From the NCBI GenBank assembly GCA_036365145.1, contig JAEOAD010000888.1, positions 1,054,001 to 1,118,000 on the forward strand: a stretch of 64,000 nt of DNA. The letters run 5' to 3'. The stretch comes from Orientallactaga sibirica. Its lineage: Eukaryota; Chordata; Mammalia; Rodentia; Dipodidae. Each line of letters begins with the position of its first letter. Positions within the stretch are counted from its first letter, which is position 1. Below the pieces are notes generated by a model that did no database searches, was not told where the DNA came from, and was given only the letters and a program-made list of their open reading frames with translations. A program made the position numbers and the translations under genes. This document shows positions 1-10,654 of the stretch, piece by piece.

Positions 1-32
1 AAACTGCTATCCCAACAGAAACAGACACAAGA

Positions 33-670
33 GGGGGCCTGGAAGGTGCTCAGTGGGTAAAGTGCTTATTTAGCATGAACAAAGCCCTGGTGTAGTAGTT
101 TGAACGTGGGTCCCCCATAGACTCAGGTGTTTTATTAAAGCTTGTAACTTGAGACTCCAGCTGCCTGGCTGGAGATGTCACTGGAGGGGCAGATCTTGGG
201 GTCCAGCCCTAAGGTGTATTTGGAGGTAGATCTGATTTCCAGGCCAAAGAGATGCAGAGCAGTCTGAGCTCTGGCGATGTTGGGAAGGGGGTCCTGCTTC
301 TTGCTGCTAGTTTTGTGCTTCTTGCTTTTGGTGATTGCTGGCTGGGGATGGTTTCTCTGTGCTTGCATCTGTGGAAGTAAGCAGCTTCTTCCACCACTGA
401 TGGAACTTCTGCTGGATCTGTAAGCTTGAAAAAACCCCTTCCTCCTCTAAACTGTGCCTGGTTTGGATGTTCATCCCAGCAACGTGAGATTGACTACAAC
501 ACCTGGGTTTCATCTCCAACACCGCATAAACAAGGGATGGTAGCATATGTGTGTAATCTAGCATTTGGAAAATAGAGGCAGGAGAATCAGAAGTTCATGG
601 CCATCCTTGGCTATATGGTGAATTCAGGTGAGCCTAGTCTACATGAATCCCTGTCTAAAAAAACAAAGGA
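33..670 (+). repeat. B4-type composite SINE, interrupted by an LTR
   Basis: The left part (33-90) has the ID-like head with an A-box-like gctcagtgggtaaagtgct, ending in aaagccctgg. The right part (502-670) resumes with cctgggtttcatctccaac and runs into a B1-like body with aatagaggcaggagaatca and a ctgtctaaaaaaac tail. The 411-bp gap is the LTR at 91-501. Confidence 0.6.
91..501 (+). mobile_element. Solo LTR, ERVL-MaLR type, with 5-bp TSD
   Basis: Starts TGTAGTAGTTTGAA and ends GACTACAACA, so it has the TG...CA ends of an LTR. CCTGG lies at 86-90 and again at 502-506, a 5-bp duplication as expected for ERVL/MaLR. The start resembles rodent and primate MaLR LTRs (gtggtttgaa...cccccatagactca). 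No internal retroviral sequence is present, so it is a solo LTR or a non-autonomous copy. Confidence 0.7.
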
Positions 671-689
671 ATGAAAAGGGGAAAAAGCA

Positions 690-930
690 AACAAGTTGTG
701 TTTAAAACACTTGGTTTCCAGATAGTGGGCTGTTGAGGAAGTTTGTGGAACCATTAGCCAGTAGTGCCTTCCTGGAGACCTGGCCCCATGTGCAGTTCCC
801 TTTCTGCCTCCTAAGTTTGGTGAGATGACCAGGCTTCTGTTTGGACTACCATATTTTCCCCACAATGATGAAATTTCCCCTCAAAACTGTAATTCAACCC
901 TTTTCCTTCCATTAAGAAAAAGAAAGGAGA
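690..930 (+). repeat. Possible LTR remnant (MaLR-like)
   Basis: The segment ends with tttcccctcaaaactgtaa followed by an A-rich stretch with ccttccattaag. This recalls the 3' part of rodent MaLR LTRs (cttcaagactgtaagccaaaat at 6823). It is strongly diverged, with no visible ends. Confidence 0.3.
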
Positions 931-954
931 AGAGGGATGAAATGAATAAGGGAG

Positions 955-1335
955 CAAGAGTACACAAGACATGAATAAACAATTCACAATAAAAAATTTG
1001 CAAATGTCCCAGAACGTATAAGAGTATAATTTCACATCATCAGGGATCAGAGAAGTACAAATCAAACACCACCTTTCAATAATAAATTTGCTTTAAAATA
1101 ATAGGAACTAGACTAATACAGTGTTGGGTAGGATGTAGGGGCAGGGACACAATTATTTACTTCAGGCAGGAATATAAATCAATTTCTATCATTTCTGACT
1201 TTACCCTGAGGGATGATAGATGCGAAGAAGGTTAAAGATTCCAGAATGGTTTTCTCCATAATGCCTTTTACAATGATGAAAAATAAATGAAAGTTCTCAC
1301 TGTTAGGAGAATTCAGGTACATATGTAACTTTGTC
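955..1335 (+). mobile_element. Old L1 (L1M-like) 3'-ORF2 fragment
   Basis: The run agaagtacaaatcaaacacc, then a gap, then gtgttgggtaggatgtaggg and aggaatataaatcaatttc parallels the ORF2 end of old mammalian L1s (aaatcaaaaccaca...gttggtgaggatgtggag...gggaatgtaaattggt). Too diverged to translate. Confidence 0.45.
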
Positions 1336-1634
1336 TTTTAAAAATGACTGGGAAAACAACAAAATATTAAGAGCTGTTAACTGCACATGGTGAGAGGGTA
1401 GGTGTCTATTGATCTGCTCTCTATGTCCTGCAACACTACCATCTTTCCAGTTGTGATCAAACATGTTGTTATAAGAGAAGAATTTTAGGTGTGGGGAACT
1501 AGCAAAAATATGTTTTCAGTGAAATTAAATACAGATTATAAGAGCTTTTGAATATGAACATAAATTTTATTTTAAATATGGGTGCCAAGAGGAAACTGAT
1601 ATGCCACAATACATATTTATGCATTTACACATGT
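1336..1634. other. Unique AT-rich sequence
   Basis: No repeat family, splice-flanked open frame or regulatory signature recognised. The sequence is AT-rich and otherwise featureless. Confidence 0.4.
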
Positions 1635-1639
1635 TATTT

Positions 1640-1653
1640 AGTTTTAGTTTTAT

Positions 1654-1688
<35 letters not shown>

Positions 1689-1865
1689 TAAAAAGAGAGT
1701 GAGTATAGGGATGCCAGGGCCTCCTGCCACTACAAACAAACTCCAGGTGTGTGTACCACTTTGTGCATCTGGCTTTATGTGGGTATGGGGAGACTGAGCC
1801 CAGGCAGCCAGGTAGGTTTTGTAAGCAAGCATGTTTAACTGTTGACTCATCTCTGAGCCCAGTAC
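1640..1865 (-). repeat. tRNA-derived SINE (diverged), (TTAG)n tail
   Basis: Minus-strand copy: gggatgccagggcctcctgc, a central tttgtgcatctggctttatg, and the tRNA head reversed at ctcatctctgagccc. A (GTTA)n tract at 1656-1688 forms the tail. Confidence 0.8.
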
Positions 1866-1869
1866 ATCA

Positions 1870-2036
1870 TTTTCATCTTCTTCGTGTTTTTCTGTGCTCT
1901 CTCTGTGAAGCACACTAAAATCATATCTGTTTGTACATGGAAGACATGCCTTACTTCATATGCCTAGTGACTCTGAACATAACCTTCTTTATGTTATTTT
2001 ATTTATTTATTTTTTAACATATCCTTCTTTTTAAAG
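1870..2036. other. Unique sequence upstream of exon-like segment
   Basis: No repeat recognised. It ends in a pyrimidine-rich run (atccttctttttaaag) that would act as the acceptor tract of the segment at 2037. Confidence 0.35.
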
Positions 2037-2107
2037 ATACCAAGCTGACTATGAAGAACAAATTGATGTCACACAAGAGGTCCCATTAACTCTTCAGTGT
2101 GAAACCT
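2037..2107 (+). CDS. Exon-like segment (71 bp), gene unknown
   Basis: A pyrimidine-rich acceptor ending aaag precedes position 2037, and a near-consensus donor gtaagtg follows 2107. One frame is open throughout (1 nt + 23 codons + 1 nt) and reads YQADYEEQIDVTQEVPLTLQCET. The other two frames have stops. The peptide is acidic and looks like ordinary protein sequence, but I do not recognise the family. It is not in any repeat I can identify. It could be a real internal exon of a host gene, a decayed exon, or chance: 23 open codons between two good splice sites is suggestive only. No other exon of the same gene is apparent in the window. Confidence 0.3.
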
Positions 2108-2434
2108 GTAAGTGACCATGTTTCAAGTTTCTTGAGGTTCTTTGCAGCAATGCTTGTTGTTTTACCCATCCAAAAAAAAAAAAAAGTCACTGAGCATCAT
2201 GTCTATTGAAATCCCTGAGGTATGTGGGACACAATCCCAAATCAAAATGATTTATGTGCTTTAAGAAAAATTAGTTTCTTTCAAAGCTGGTAATCTAGAG
2301 GTAAGCAGATAAGGTCCAGCTGGGTCCAGGGACTCAATGACGTCATCAGGTCTCTCTGCATCTCTCAAGTGTTATCTGTGTTGGCTCCGTACACAGGCCA
2401 CCTTTCCCAGAACTTGTGATGGTGGTCATTTGGA
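2108..2434. other. Unique intron-like sequence
   Basis: Contains a short A13 tract at 2173-2185 and no recognised repeat. It follows the candidate donor at 2108. Confidence 0.35.
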
Positions 2435-2835
2435 ACAGTTAATCTCCATTTTGTCAACTTGACTGGATTTGGAATCACCCAGAAGACAAACCTCATGGAA
2501 ATACCATGAACATGAGTGGTTCCATTCCACAGAGCAGGATCCAAGACTAAATAAAAGAGAAGAAAAGGTCCAGGAAGAAGAGGAAGAGAAGGAAGAATGG
2601 TTCAGTGCCATTTGCCATCTTGCCTGCTAGCTTGCAGGACTCTGGCAAACCTTGTCCCATGCATACAATAGTGTGCTGTCTTTACACTGCATTTCCGACC
2701 CCAGGAGCCAGTGCAGCTTGACCTTTCCTTCCAGTGGATTCCATGTCTCCCAAAGACTTTCTGGCTAGATAACCTTGCTGTTCTTAACAAGAGAGTCTGA
2801 AGCCAGTCCTGAATCATCTTTCCCCTTTGCTGGGC
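2435..2835 (+). repeat. Old LTR-like repeat
   Basis: Begins near ttttgtcaacttgactggat, a start shared with several old mammalian LTR repeats. It continues as a purine-rich stretch and then gccatcttgcctgctagctt. Family not certain. Confidence 0.35.
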
Positions 2836-3150
2836 GCATAACCCCAGAAAATCCCTGCTCTCATAAAAAGAGAGGGGTTTTGTTCCCGCCCAAGCTCAGA
2901 ACCATGGAAACCAAGAAAGTGCTGTATTCATGTAAACACACAGAGTGGTGAGGGGAAGATCAGGAAGTCTGTCCATCTTCACGGTCTTCCTCTGTTCATG
3001 TTTTTCTACTTTGTAATACATGAGGCAACACACACCTAGAAGATTCCAGGGCATCTCAGAATGTTTTGGGAAAGCAAGTTCAAAAACAAACTGAACATTC
3101 TCCTCACCTTGACAAGTGGTACTTAGGGTCAACAGACAATACCGACTATT
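2836..3150. other. Unique sequence
   Basis: No repeat or open frame with splice support recognised. Confidence 0.35.
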
Positions 3151-3365
3151 TGGGATACTCACTGTGTGCCAGACCCTGAGCTCCACTATTCACACACGTA
3201 ACATCATGGAACTCTCCTGGCAACTTACAGTGATTTCCACTTAGCAGAAGAGGAAGTGCAGTCCTGCAGGTCAAGCACTCTACCCAAAGTCACCTGACAA
3301 GTCCATACAGGGACAAGGTTGTTCCCAGGTCATCTGACTCCATGGTCCTGACCACTGTGGTGACT
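3151..3365 (+). repeat. MIR SINE
   Basis: cactgtgtgccagaccctgagc near the start and ctcagcagaag-like, caagtcacctgac and catctgactccatggtcctga at the end follow the MIR consensus order. Confidence 0.6.
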
Positions 3366-3385
3366 ATTTGTCAAGAAGACATGAA

Positions 3386-3543
3386 GAGGCTGGCTGGATG
3401 GCTAGTGGTTAAGGTGCTTGCCTGCAAAGCCAAAATACCCAGATTCAATTCCCCAAGACCCATGTAAAGCCAGATGCACAAGGGGGTGCGTGTGTCTGGA
3501 GTTCATTGGTAGTGCCCATTCTCTCTCTCTCTATCCTTGCAAA

Positions 3544-3574
<31 letters not shown>

Positions 3575-3578
3575 TTAA
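3386..3578 (+). repeat. tRNA-derived SINE (short subfamily) with TSD
   Basis: A-box-like tggctagtggttaaggtgc, B-box-like gattcaattcc, body ccagatgcacaag, tail (CT)n then (AAAT)n. A perfect 13-bp duplication aagaagacatgaa lies at 3373-3385 and 3579-3591. Confidence 0.95.
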
Positions 3579-3591
3579 AAGAAGACATGAA

Positions 3592-3914
3592 AGGAAATAT
3601 GCTCTTAATTTTGTAATTTCAGGCTTAGATGGACTCAGGATTCCTGGCTGTATTTACACCTCACATTTCCTCAGTGGCACAGTCCTTGCGCCACACTTCC
3701 TACCCTTCTTGGTTTCTGATCTATGACTTCTCACCTGTAGAGAAGTAATTATAGGGCTTCTAGAAGCATCACTTACTGAAGCTGTCATTCCCCAATCCTG
3801 GTATCAAAGCTGTCTTGTAAGCAGAATGCTTTTGTAGTACAGAGCAAGGACCACTATTCCCTACATGGACCCTAGCCCCCAAAGTATTCCCAATGATCAG
3901 TTCTGAAGTATTAA
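3592..3914. other. Unique sequence
   Basis: No repeat or regulatory structure recognised. Confidence 0.35.
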
Positions 3915-4202
3915 CAAACACTCCGAACCAGTCCTCCTGGGTTTCCACAACAAAATACATAGACTGGGAGGCTTATTAAACACAGGTGTTTTCTTCTCAC
4001 AATTCTGAATGATAGAAGTCTAACGTCAGAGTAATAGGAAGGGAGTTTCTCACAGTCTTGTGATTCTTCTTGTAATGACACTAAACCCATCATGGGGACC
4101 CCCACCTTCATCACCTCATCTGTTCTATTTACTTCCCCACCTCCAAGTGCTATAATGTGGGGAGAGGTCAGGGATTCAACGTATGAATTTGAGAAGGACA
4201 CA
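3915..4202 (-). mobile_element. MLT1-like LTR (ERVL-MaLR)
   Basis: Reads, reversed, like MLT1: acaacaaaatacatagactgg, tcttctcacaattctgaa, cacctcatctgttctatttac, ttcaacgtatgaatttgaga. Confidence 0.7.
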
Positions 4203-4410
4203 GTTCAGTGCAAAGGACATTCTCAGACTAAACAGAAATTCCTTCTTCAACCCCAACAAAGATCTGCATGGCAACAAAATGCAAATGGGAAGAATAGAGA
4301 TAAGGCAGTCCCTTCTTGGCTCAGCAAGAAGGCAGCCATGGATAGTAGACACAGCCAACCTAGCTGAGTGTGGAGCAAAATTAAATGCTCTATATGCATT
4401 CTTTTAAAAT
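4203..4410. other. Unique sequence
   Basis: Three overlapping short open frames occur on both strands, but none has a splice or codon signature that supports coding. Confidence 0.3.
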
Positions 4411-4411
4411 T

Positions 4412-4525
4412 ATGTGGGGAGACTGACACAACTGCCCATTTTACAGAAGAGGAAATGGAGTCACAGAGAGGTGGAGGGATGTGCCCAGGCTCCTATGGTT
4501 ACTTGGTAGCACCAGGGCTTTGCAC
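4412..4525 (+). repeat. MIR SINE fragment
   Basis: cccattttacagaagaggaa followed by gagtcacagagaggtggag matches the MIR core. Confidence 0.75.
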
Positions 4526-4639
4526 ATCACTGCCTCGTGGTGCTTTCCTATTAATTACCTTAGGGGGAAGACTTGACTAACCAGATCATTCCTCAGAACA
4601 CTGACACATGGGCGGGTACAACAAAGCAGAGCCTCACGC

Positions 4640-4970
4640 TCCCTGGATTTAAGACCTAGCTCTACTTCATCCTGGTTGTGTGTTCTTGAGCAAGTTCCTG
4701 GACTCCTCTGAGCCTCCCATTTCTTCAACCATCAAATGGAACAGGTGCTATGTAATAGGCCCACTGTAAAAATTTAACAAAGTAATACACATGCACTCTT
4801 AGTGATGTACGTAATATTAATAACTGCTCAGAATGACTTGCGAAGGTGAAGATGATGGTGGTGATTTGGCCTCAAGGTCACATGCCCCTTGGAAGCCCCT
4901 GGGGCACCTTTATTCAGGACTTGGTACTGTGTAGGTGCTCACTAAACATTTGTTAAACGAGTGAATGGAC
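4640..4970 (+). repeat. MIR SINE
   Basis: Order of motifs fits MIR: gacctagctctacttc, gtgtgttcttgagcaagttc, ctctgagcctcccatttctt, and gtaggtgctcactaaacatt near the end. Confidence 0.65.
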
Positions 4971-5029
4971 AATCCGAATCACCCCCAGCCCAGTGACCGA
5001 GTCCTCTCACACTCCTGGAATGCACATTG

Positions 5030-5440
5030 ATTTGTTCTGGATTTCTTGATAATTAATCTCTTGACAAAATTTAAGACCTGTTAATTACCCCTGATTAATT
5101 AGGGTGAACTTTTTAATTGCTTCCCTAAGCTGAAATACACTGTCAATAGGCCCTGTAATTAGTGACCCAGTAATCAGTTTTAAACCAATTATCCCAGGGT
5201 AACAAGTGAAACCAGGCAAGAAGTGCCCCAGGGGCTTGGGCCAATTTCAGTGGAACTCGGAATAATACAAATTGGCACTTGTGTGAGTGAAGAATGCATG
5301 TTCGGTGTAATTGGAATTACGGAAACTCAGATTCTCCAGGGTGTTTCATTTGTCTGGGTTTTCAGGCCTGTATTATTTGAAAGCAATAAGTATGTTTCCA
5401 GACTACCCAATCAGAAGCCTGGAGCAGATTCTCAGGGTTG
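5030..5440. promoter_or_regulatory. Candidate conserved enhancer (homeobox-site rich)
   Basis: A repeat-free AT-rich block with many TAAT/ATTA cores: gataattaatctc, gttaattacccctgattaat, ctgtaattagtgacc, ggtgtaattggaattacgg. It has low CpG and no splice-supported frame. Dense paired homeodomain cores in unique sequence are typical of developmental enhancers. Activity and conservation are inferred. Confidence 0.35.
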
Positions 5441-6130
5441 AATGGATGTTTTTGTATACAATTAGGGTGATCACATAAGGTGGTGCATGTCGTATACTCA
5501 ACAGCTCCAGGGGTGCCATTCACACTGTAGCCTGTGTGAGCGGCACCCCTAAAGTCTGTGGAGTTCATCACCTAGGTGCAATTTTCTTAGGTCATGTTGT
5601 GCAAAACACAGAGACTTAATCATATTCCTTCAAAGAGAGTGGTGGGCTTGGAAGTATGCTAAACTTTCCCCAAATGGGGAAATGTCAGTAGCTTTCATGG
5701 TCTATTTAGAACCATAGAGTAGTGTCATGTGTACCTTTAATTTCTGCTAATCTAACCACTTGATTTAGAAAAAAATTAACAAAAAGAAATAATAACTTAA
5801 ATAGTACAGTCAATTCTGCTTGCATGCCATTCAATATATGCACACCCATAGTGAGCCTAGAATAGGGCTTTCCTTGAGCCTGCTGTTCTTTGTGTTCCTC
5901 TTATAAAGAGACTATCACACTGTGTGAAGTAGTTAAAGATTAGAACCTTTCTTCAGTGTTATTAACTTTTTAAACAGCAGGACCTCCATGCCAGCCATTT
6001 ATTGGTGTCGAATTGAAGGAACAGATTTCTTCCCACCATGGAGAAAATTTCACTGGACTGGGCCTTCTGAAAGATGACACATGACCTCCAGCATAGAGCC
6101 TTTCTGGAAAATGTGAGATTTTTCTGCTTA
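5441..6130. other. Unique sequence
   Basis: No repeat or gene recognised. A short near-palindromic stretch gcggcacccctaaag lies near 5540. Confidence 0.35.
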
Positions 6131-6131
6131 T

Positions 6132-6240
6132 TTAATTTTTTTTTTTACTTTTCTTTGTCAGTACTGGGGATAGAACTCACTCAGAGCATCATGTATACTA
6201 GGTAAACACTTGACCAGCTGAGCTACATCCTCAGTGAAAC
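6132..6240 (-). repeat. ID/B4-type SINE head
   Basis: gtactggggatagaactcac and ctgagctacatcctcagtga are the reversed tRNA-Ala-like head of ID/B4 SINEs. Confidence 0.75.
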
Positions 6241-6404
6241 TTTTCTTCTTCCCAAAACAAGCAAGAATTCCAGTTCAGGAGACTGGTGTATGACTTGCAT
6301 TTCTCAGTAGAGACAGTTCCAGGTAGACCAGTTGGACCTCAGGATTTGGCTGGGGTTAATTGCATTCAAAGTATCTGAGGTGCTTTCTCTCAAGAAATGA
6401 AGAT

Positions 6405-6505
6405 TCACATCAGGTTTGGTGATACTTTACTCTAGAAACTGAGGCTGGAGGATCAAAATTTTGAGGCAAGCATGGGCTACATAGTGAAACCCTGTCTCAA
6501 AACTA
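6405..6505 (+). repeat. B1-like SINE fragment
   Basis: gaggctggaggatcaaaatt, gggctacatagtgaaaccct and gtctcaaaactaaac are B1 body and tail. Confidence 0.65.
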
Positions 6506-6514
6506 AACAAGTAG

Positions 6515-7195
6515 GCACGGGAGGTGACTCTGCGGGAAAACTACTTGTCATACAAGCATGAGTTCAGATTCCAAGGTGTAGTGGTTTGAATCAGATTCAA
6601 AGCTCATGTTTTGAATGGTTGGTCCAAATTGATAGCAATTTGGGATGTGGAGCCTTGCTGGAAGAGGTATGTTGTTGCGGGACAAGCTTTGGAGTATTAT
6701 AGACCAGATCCCCTTGACCAAAGTTCAGCTTACTCTCTTGCTGCTATTTTCCACCTGTTGTGGAAGAGGTGATGTCCAAACTCTGTCTGTGCCATGCTTT
6801 CCCTGCCATTTTGAAGCCTCCCTTCAAGACTGTAAGCCAAAATGAAACCTCTCCTCCCATCAGCTGCTTTTTCTCAGTGTTCTGTGACATCAAGGACAAG
6901 TAATTATTATACCAATATCTATATAAAATGCCAGGAATTGGTGATCTGTGTCTGTAATCCTAGTCATGGTGAAATGGAGGCTGGGAATCCCTGGGGCTCA
7001 CTGGCTAGTTAATGTAACAGAATCAGTGAGGTCTAGATTCAGTAAGGCACACTGTCTCAAAGAATAAGGTGGAAAGTGATTGAGGAAGAAGACACCCTGT
7101 GTCAAGCTTGGCCTCCACAGGCATGTACACGTACACACACATACATATGCACATATGCACAATAAATAAGTAAACAAATAAATATGATTGCAAAT
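6515..7195 (+). repeat. B4/RSINE1-type SINE split by a MaLR LTR
   Basis: Head gaggtgactctgcgggaaaa ends in gttcagattccaagg at 6576. The body resumes near 6912 and contains tgtgtctgtaatcctagtca, gtctcaaagaataaggtgga, the diagnostic aagaagacaccctgtgtcaa, and a CA-rich end. Confidence 0.7.
6577..6911 (+). mobile_element. MaLR-type LTR nested in B4
   Basis: Starts TGTAGTGGTTTGAATC. It contains ttgggatgtggagccttgct, ccttcaagactgtaagccaa and an end-like gttctgtgacatcaaggac, the rodent MaLR order. The TSD has decayed (caagg versus caata). Confidence 0.65.
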
Positions 7196-7918
7196 TCTTG
7201 GTTCCCATCTCATACCTATTAGACTATTCAGTCACATGGCTCCAGAATCTGCATTCTAGCAAGCTTCATGAGCTTCTGACATATGCCCACAACTGTAAGC
7301 TCAGACTAGGAGAGAAAGAAAATCTGTGCTGGTTAGTGCTCTGCCCACCACACCTGGAACAAGCTTGGCCCCTAGTGAACATATGATAAATATTTATCAA
7401 CTGGCTGCAAACTAGCCTCTGGCATTTGCTCTGGCTTCTCAGTGCACACAGCAAAGGTGAAGAGACCAGCCCAGGCTGGGCTCAAAGACGAGGAATGACT
7501 GTCTCCTCCCTTTCCTCGGGGCTTCTCCAGGACAGTTCTAGGGCCTGCCTGAGGAAACTGCAGCTCAGCAAGGGCCCTACAGCCTGCTTCTCAACCTCTG
7601 TGCAGCATCTCTCAGAGGCCATTAGCCATTCATTTAAGGCCTAATCCTCTAATCCAACTGTTTGCTGAACTGCCAAGTGAATAGTATGTGCAGTCACAAG
7701 CCACTTGTTCCTGGTTATTTCCAGCTGGTGAGAAGGGGGCAGCTGAAGAAAGAAGCTTTGGGATTTGCTGTTTGAGGTTCTTGGAGGTGGGTCTCCCTTC
7801 CAGGCCCTTCAAATGTTAGACCTCAACAGCCCAGGAAGGTCTAGTCCCCAAGGAAATGGCAGAATGGCCCTACATTGAGAATGCCATAGAAATGTGATGC
7901 TCTGCCCAAACACCTCAG
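7196..7918. other. Unique sequence
   Basis: GC-mixed DNA with several short open frames on both strands. No splice-supported exon or repeat recognised. Confidence 0.35.
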
Positions 7919-8005
7919 TCTTTCAGCAAAAGTTTATTGAGTATCTATTGTATGTTTGCTATTGCTCAAGTTGCCTGGGATATATCAAGGAACAAAATGG
8001 CCTCA
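7919..8005 (+). repeat. Old mammalian repeat (MIR/L2-like end)
   Basis: agtttattgagtatctattg, then gggatatatcaaggaacaaa, parallels the common old motif tttattgagcacctactatg...acaaaac. Confidence 0.45.
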
Positions 8006-8227
8006 GAGCCTTGCTTTGTGGAGCTGCCAACAAGACTCAGGTGCTCCCAGTTCTGTGTCCCTTTACTGGGGATGGAAACTCTTCCTGGGCCCACCCTGTT
8101 CCCTTGCAAAGGAGCTCTACTGCACCTACCAGTACTTTCTCCCTGCTCACCTCCTCTCTTAGAATGTGGCAGGAATGGTGATCTGAGTGAGGAAGTGACT
8201 GGAAGTTTGGCACTTGTGTTAATACTT

Positions 8228-8548
8228 TTATCATTGATGTGACCAAATACTTGGTAGAAACAACTCAAAGGAGGAAGGATTGTTTTGACTCGTGGTTTTG
8301 GTGGTCTCAGTCCCATGTGGACGGGAAGGTGTGGAGCAGCAGCTCAGTTCACATCATGGTGGACAGGAGGCATGGGAAAGGCAATGCAGGCTCAGCTGGC
8401 TTTATTCCATCCACACCTGTAGCCTGTGATCGTGCAGCCCATATTCAGGGTGGGTCTTTCCCTTCAGCTAACCCTCTCTGGAAACACCCTTGGGTGTATC
8501 TCACCTTCTTGGGGAATTCTAATTCCATTCACATTCACAATGAAGATT
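8228..8548 (-). mobile_element. MaLR-like LTR, antisense
   Basis: Contains gaggaaggattgttttgact, cacatcatggtggacaggag, a proline/GC-rich centre, and tctggaaacacccttgggtg near the end. A related copy lies at 53010-53335, with tcttccccggaaacaccctc at its end. Confidence 0.5.
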
Positions 8549-9248
8549 AATGATTACAGACCCGAAACAGAAGCAGCCTTGGAAATCTTCAAACATCTGT
8601 CGCTTTCTTTTCCTATGACATTTTTCTCCTTTGTCTCTTACAATCTCCTGTCCCCAATTCCTCTCCCTGCAGCAAGTACTGGATTACTCCTTGCATCTGT
8701 GGGTCTTTGGGCCTCTCGCTTCCATGGAGGTTAGCCAATGGAAGACAGCAGGGACAGGAAGGTGGGGAGTCAAGACAGTTCTTTTTCTGGCTTCCTCTCT
8801 AAAAGGTCACTCAGGCTCCTGTGTCCCCTGGCAAAAGATCACTGTGACCTCTCAAAGAGGCTTCCTCGCTCCATACCCTGTCCATCCCTTTGGGATATGG
8901 GGTAACAACTCTTCATAATTCTCCAGGTGATATGGGGCTAACAAGTCCTCATGATTCTCTTTTGCCCCACCCACTCTTTGGCAACCGATTTCTTTCATAA
9001 TCAACCTTTCTCGACTTGCACTGACTTGAATACACCATCTGTTTGCTGAGTGCAACCTGCCTCATAAACTCCCTTTCTGCATTATTTTTTTGGGCACTCT
9101 TTGTGGAGGAGCAGTGACCAATGTTATAGATTTGGTCCTTGGCCCACATCTGGCCCCCAGATGTGTCTTCTTGTTATGCGCTTTGCAGAGCCTATTTACA
9201 TGGCTTTTAGATTTGGAAGGACAGTTGCCGTGACTGAACAAAAATCAG
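8549..9248. other. Unique sequence
   Basis: Open frames here are short and unsupported. No repeat recognised. Confidence 0.3.
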
Positions 9249-9249
9249 G

Positions 9250-9515
9250 AAAGGGGATAGGGGTGTTGGTTGCTTAAAGAATGGAGTGTTTGATGCACAA
9301 GTATAAGGACTGAGTTTGGAACTCTGGCACCTACGTTAAGTATGACCGTAACCCCAGTGCTCGGGGGCAAAGATGGAACCCCCAGGGTAAACTGGCTTAG
9401 CTAGACTAGCCAAAGGAGTGAACTCTGGGCTCAAGTGGGAGACCCTGCTCGGTAAATTAGGTGGAGAGACTGAGGAAGACTGACCCAACACAATCTCTGG
9501 TCTCCACGCTAAACA
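9250..9515 (+). repeat. B4-type SINE
   Basis: Body with cgtaaccccagtgctcgg, agtgggagaccctgctcggt and gtggagagactgaggaagac, leading into a CA tract. Confidence 0.6.
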
Positions 9516-9635
9516 CACACACACACACACACACACACCACATATACATACACATCACACACACACAGACACCATATACACACCACATACACACACAGAT
9601 CACATACACATGCATACACATGCATACACATGCAA
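9513..9635. repeat. (CA)n compound microsatellite
   Basis: A pure (CA) run from 9513 followed by imperfect CACATA/CACAC units up to 9635. It explains the His/Thr- and Cys/Val-rich open frames on the two strands. Confidence 0.95.
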
Positions 9636-9989
9636 GCAAATTGAATGTGCAGCTTTGCTTGAAGTCAGACTTATCGACAGCATGCCTATATCCTGTCTGG
9701 ATCAGTGTTAGAGCTAGTGTAAGCTGCCCACGCTAAGGCAGAGTAGTTTCCTGTCTCTCACAGCCACTACCATCTGATGGTCTCCTTAATCCTAACTGTC
9801 CTTCACTTGCCACTCATTGCTATACTTAACCTGGTTTTCTTAGAGTTTCTTTTCTTATGTCTAATAAAAAATGGAGAAATAACAGCTAGGTGTGGGTAGG
9901 TGAGTGGGGTTAGGGTGTAAGCAAAGTGCTTTGTAGAAACAGATTCACCCGACTTTGTAACGCTGACCCCGCCCTCACCTATTGCACTT

Positions 9990-10175
9990 ATTTGATTTAT
10001 TATTTATTTATTTATTTAGCATGTGGCTGTGTGCATGAATGTGAGTGTGCTACAAACACCAGACTCACACACCACGTTTTGCATCTGGCTTTATGTTGGC
10101 TGTTAGGGAGTTGAACACAGGCTGGCAGGTTTTGCAAGCAAGCACCTTTAACCACTGAACCATCCCCTCAGCCCC
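9990..10175 (-). repeat. tRNA-derived SINE
   Basis: ATTT-rich tail complement at 9995-10018, core tgcatctggctttatgttgg, reversed head agcacctttaaccactgaac. Confidence 0.85.
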
Positions 10176-10261
10176 TGCACTTACTTTTATCTTCCAGACA
10201 TAAGAACAGATTCTGATTTTTTTTTTCACTAAAATAGTTTTAGCTACACTTCTGTCATAAA

Positions 10262-10428
10262 AGCATCTCTTTGTAGCCTGGGATGACTGACCTTGAACTC
10301 CTGATCCTCCTGTCTCCACCTCCCTAGTGCTGGATTACCAGCACCACCCAGCTAGGTTTATGCAGTGGTGGGGATCAAACCCAATACTAGGCAAGCGCTC
10401 TACCCACTGAGCAACATTCTCAAACCCA
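10262..10428 (-). repeat. B4-type SINE (B1 plus ID head)
   Basis: B1 part tagcctgggatgactgacct and tccctagtgctggattacca, followed by ID head ggcaagcgctctacccactg. Confidence 0.75.
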
Positions 10429-10439
10429 CATGATCACCT

Positions 10440-10653
10440 TTAAAATTTTTATTTTATTTTATTTGCAAGCAGAGAGACAGAGACAGAAGAAAAAGACAAT
10501 GGGTGCACTACAGCCTCCAACCGCTGCAAATGAACTCCAGAAGAATGTGCCATTTTGTGCATCTGGCTTTATGTGGGGTACTGGGAACTCAAACCTGGGT
10601 TCTTAGTCTTTGCAGGCAAGCACCTTAGCCACTGAGCCATCTCTCCAGTCCCC
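10440..10653 (-). repeat. tRNA-derived SINE
   Basis: Reversed copy with tgtgcatctggctttatgtg, ggtactgggaactcaaacct and cactgagccatctctccagt. Confidence 0.9.
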
Positions 10654-10654
10654 T

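Noticed and set aside
9336..9736. Cys/Val-rich and His/Thr-rich open frames.
   Set aside because: They are translations of the (CA)n microsatellite.
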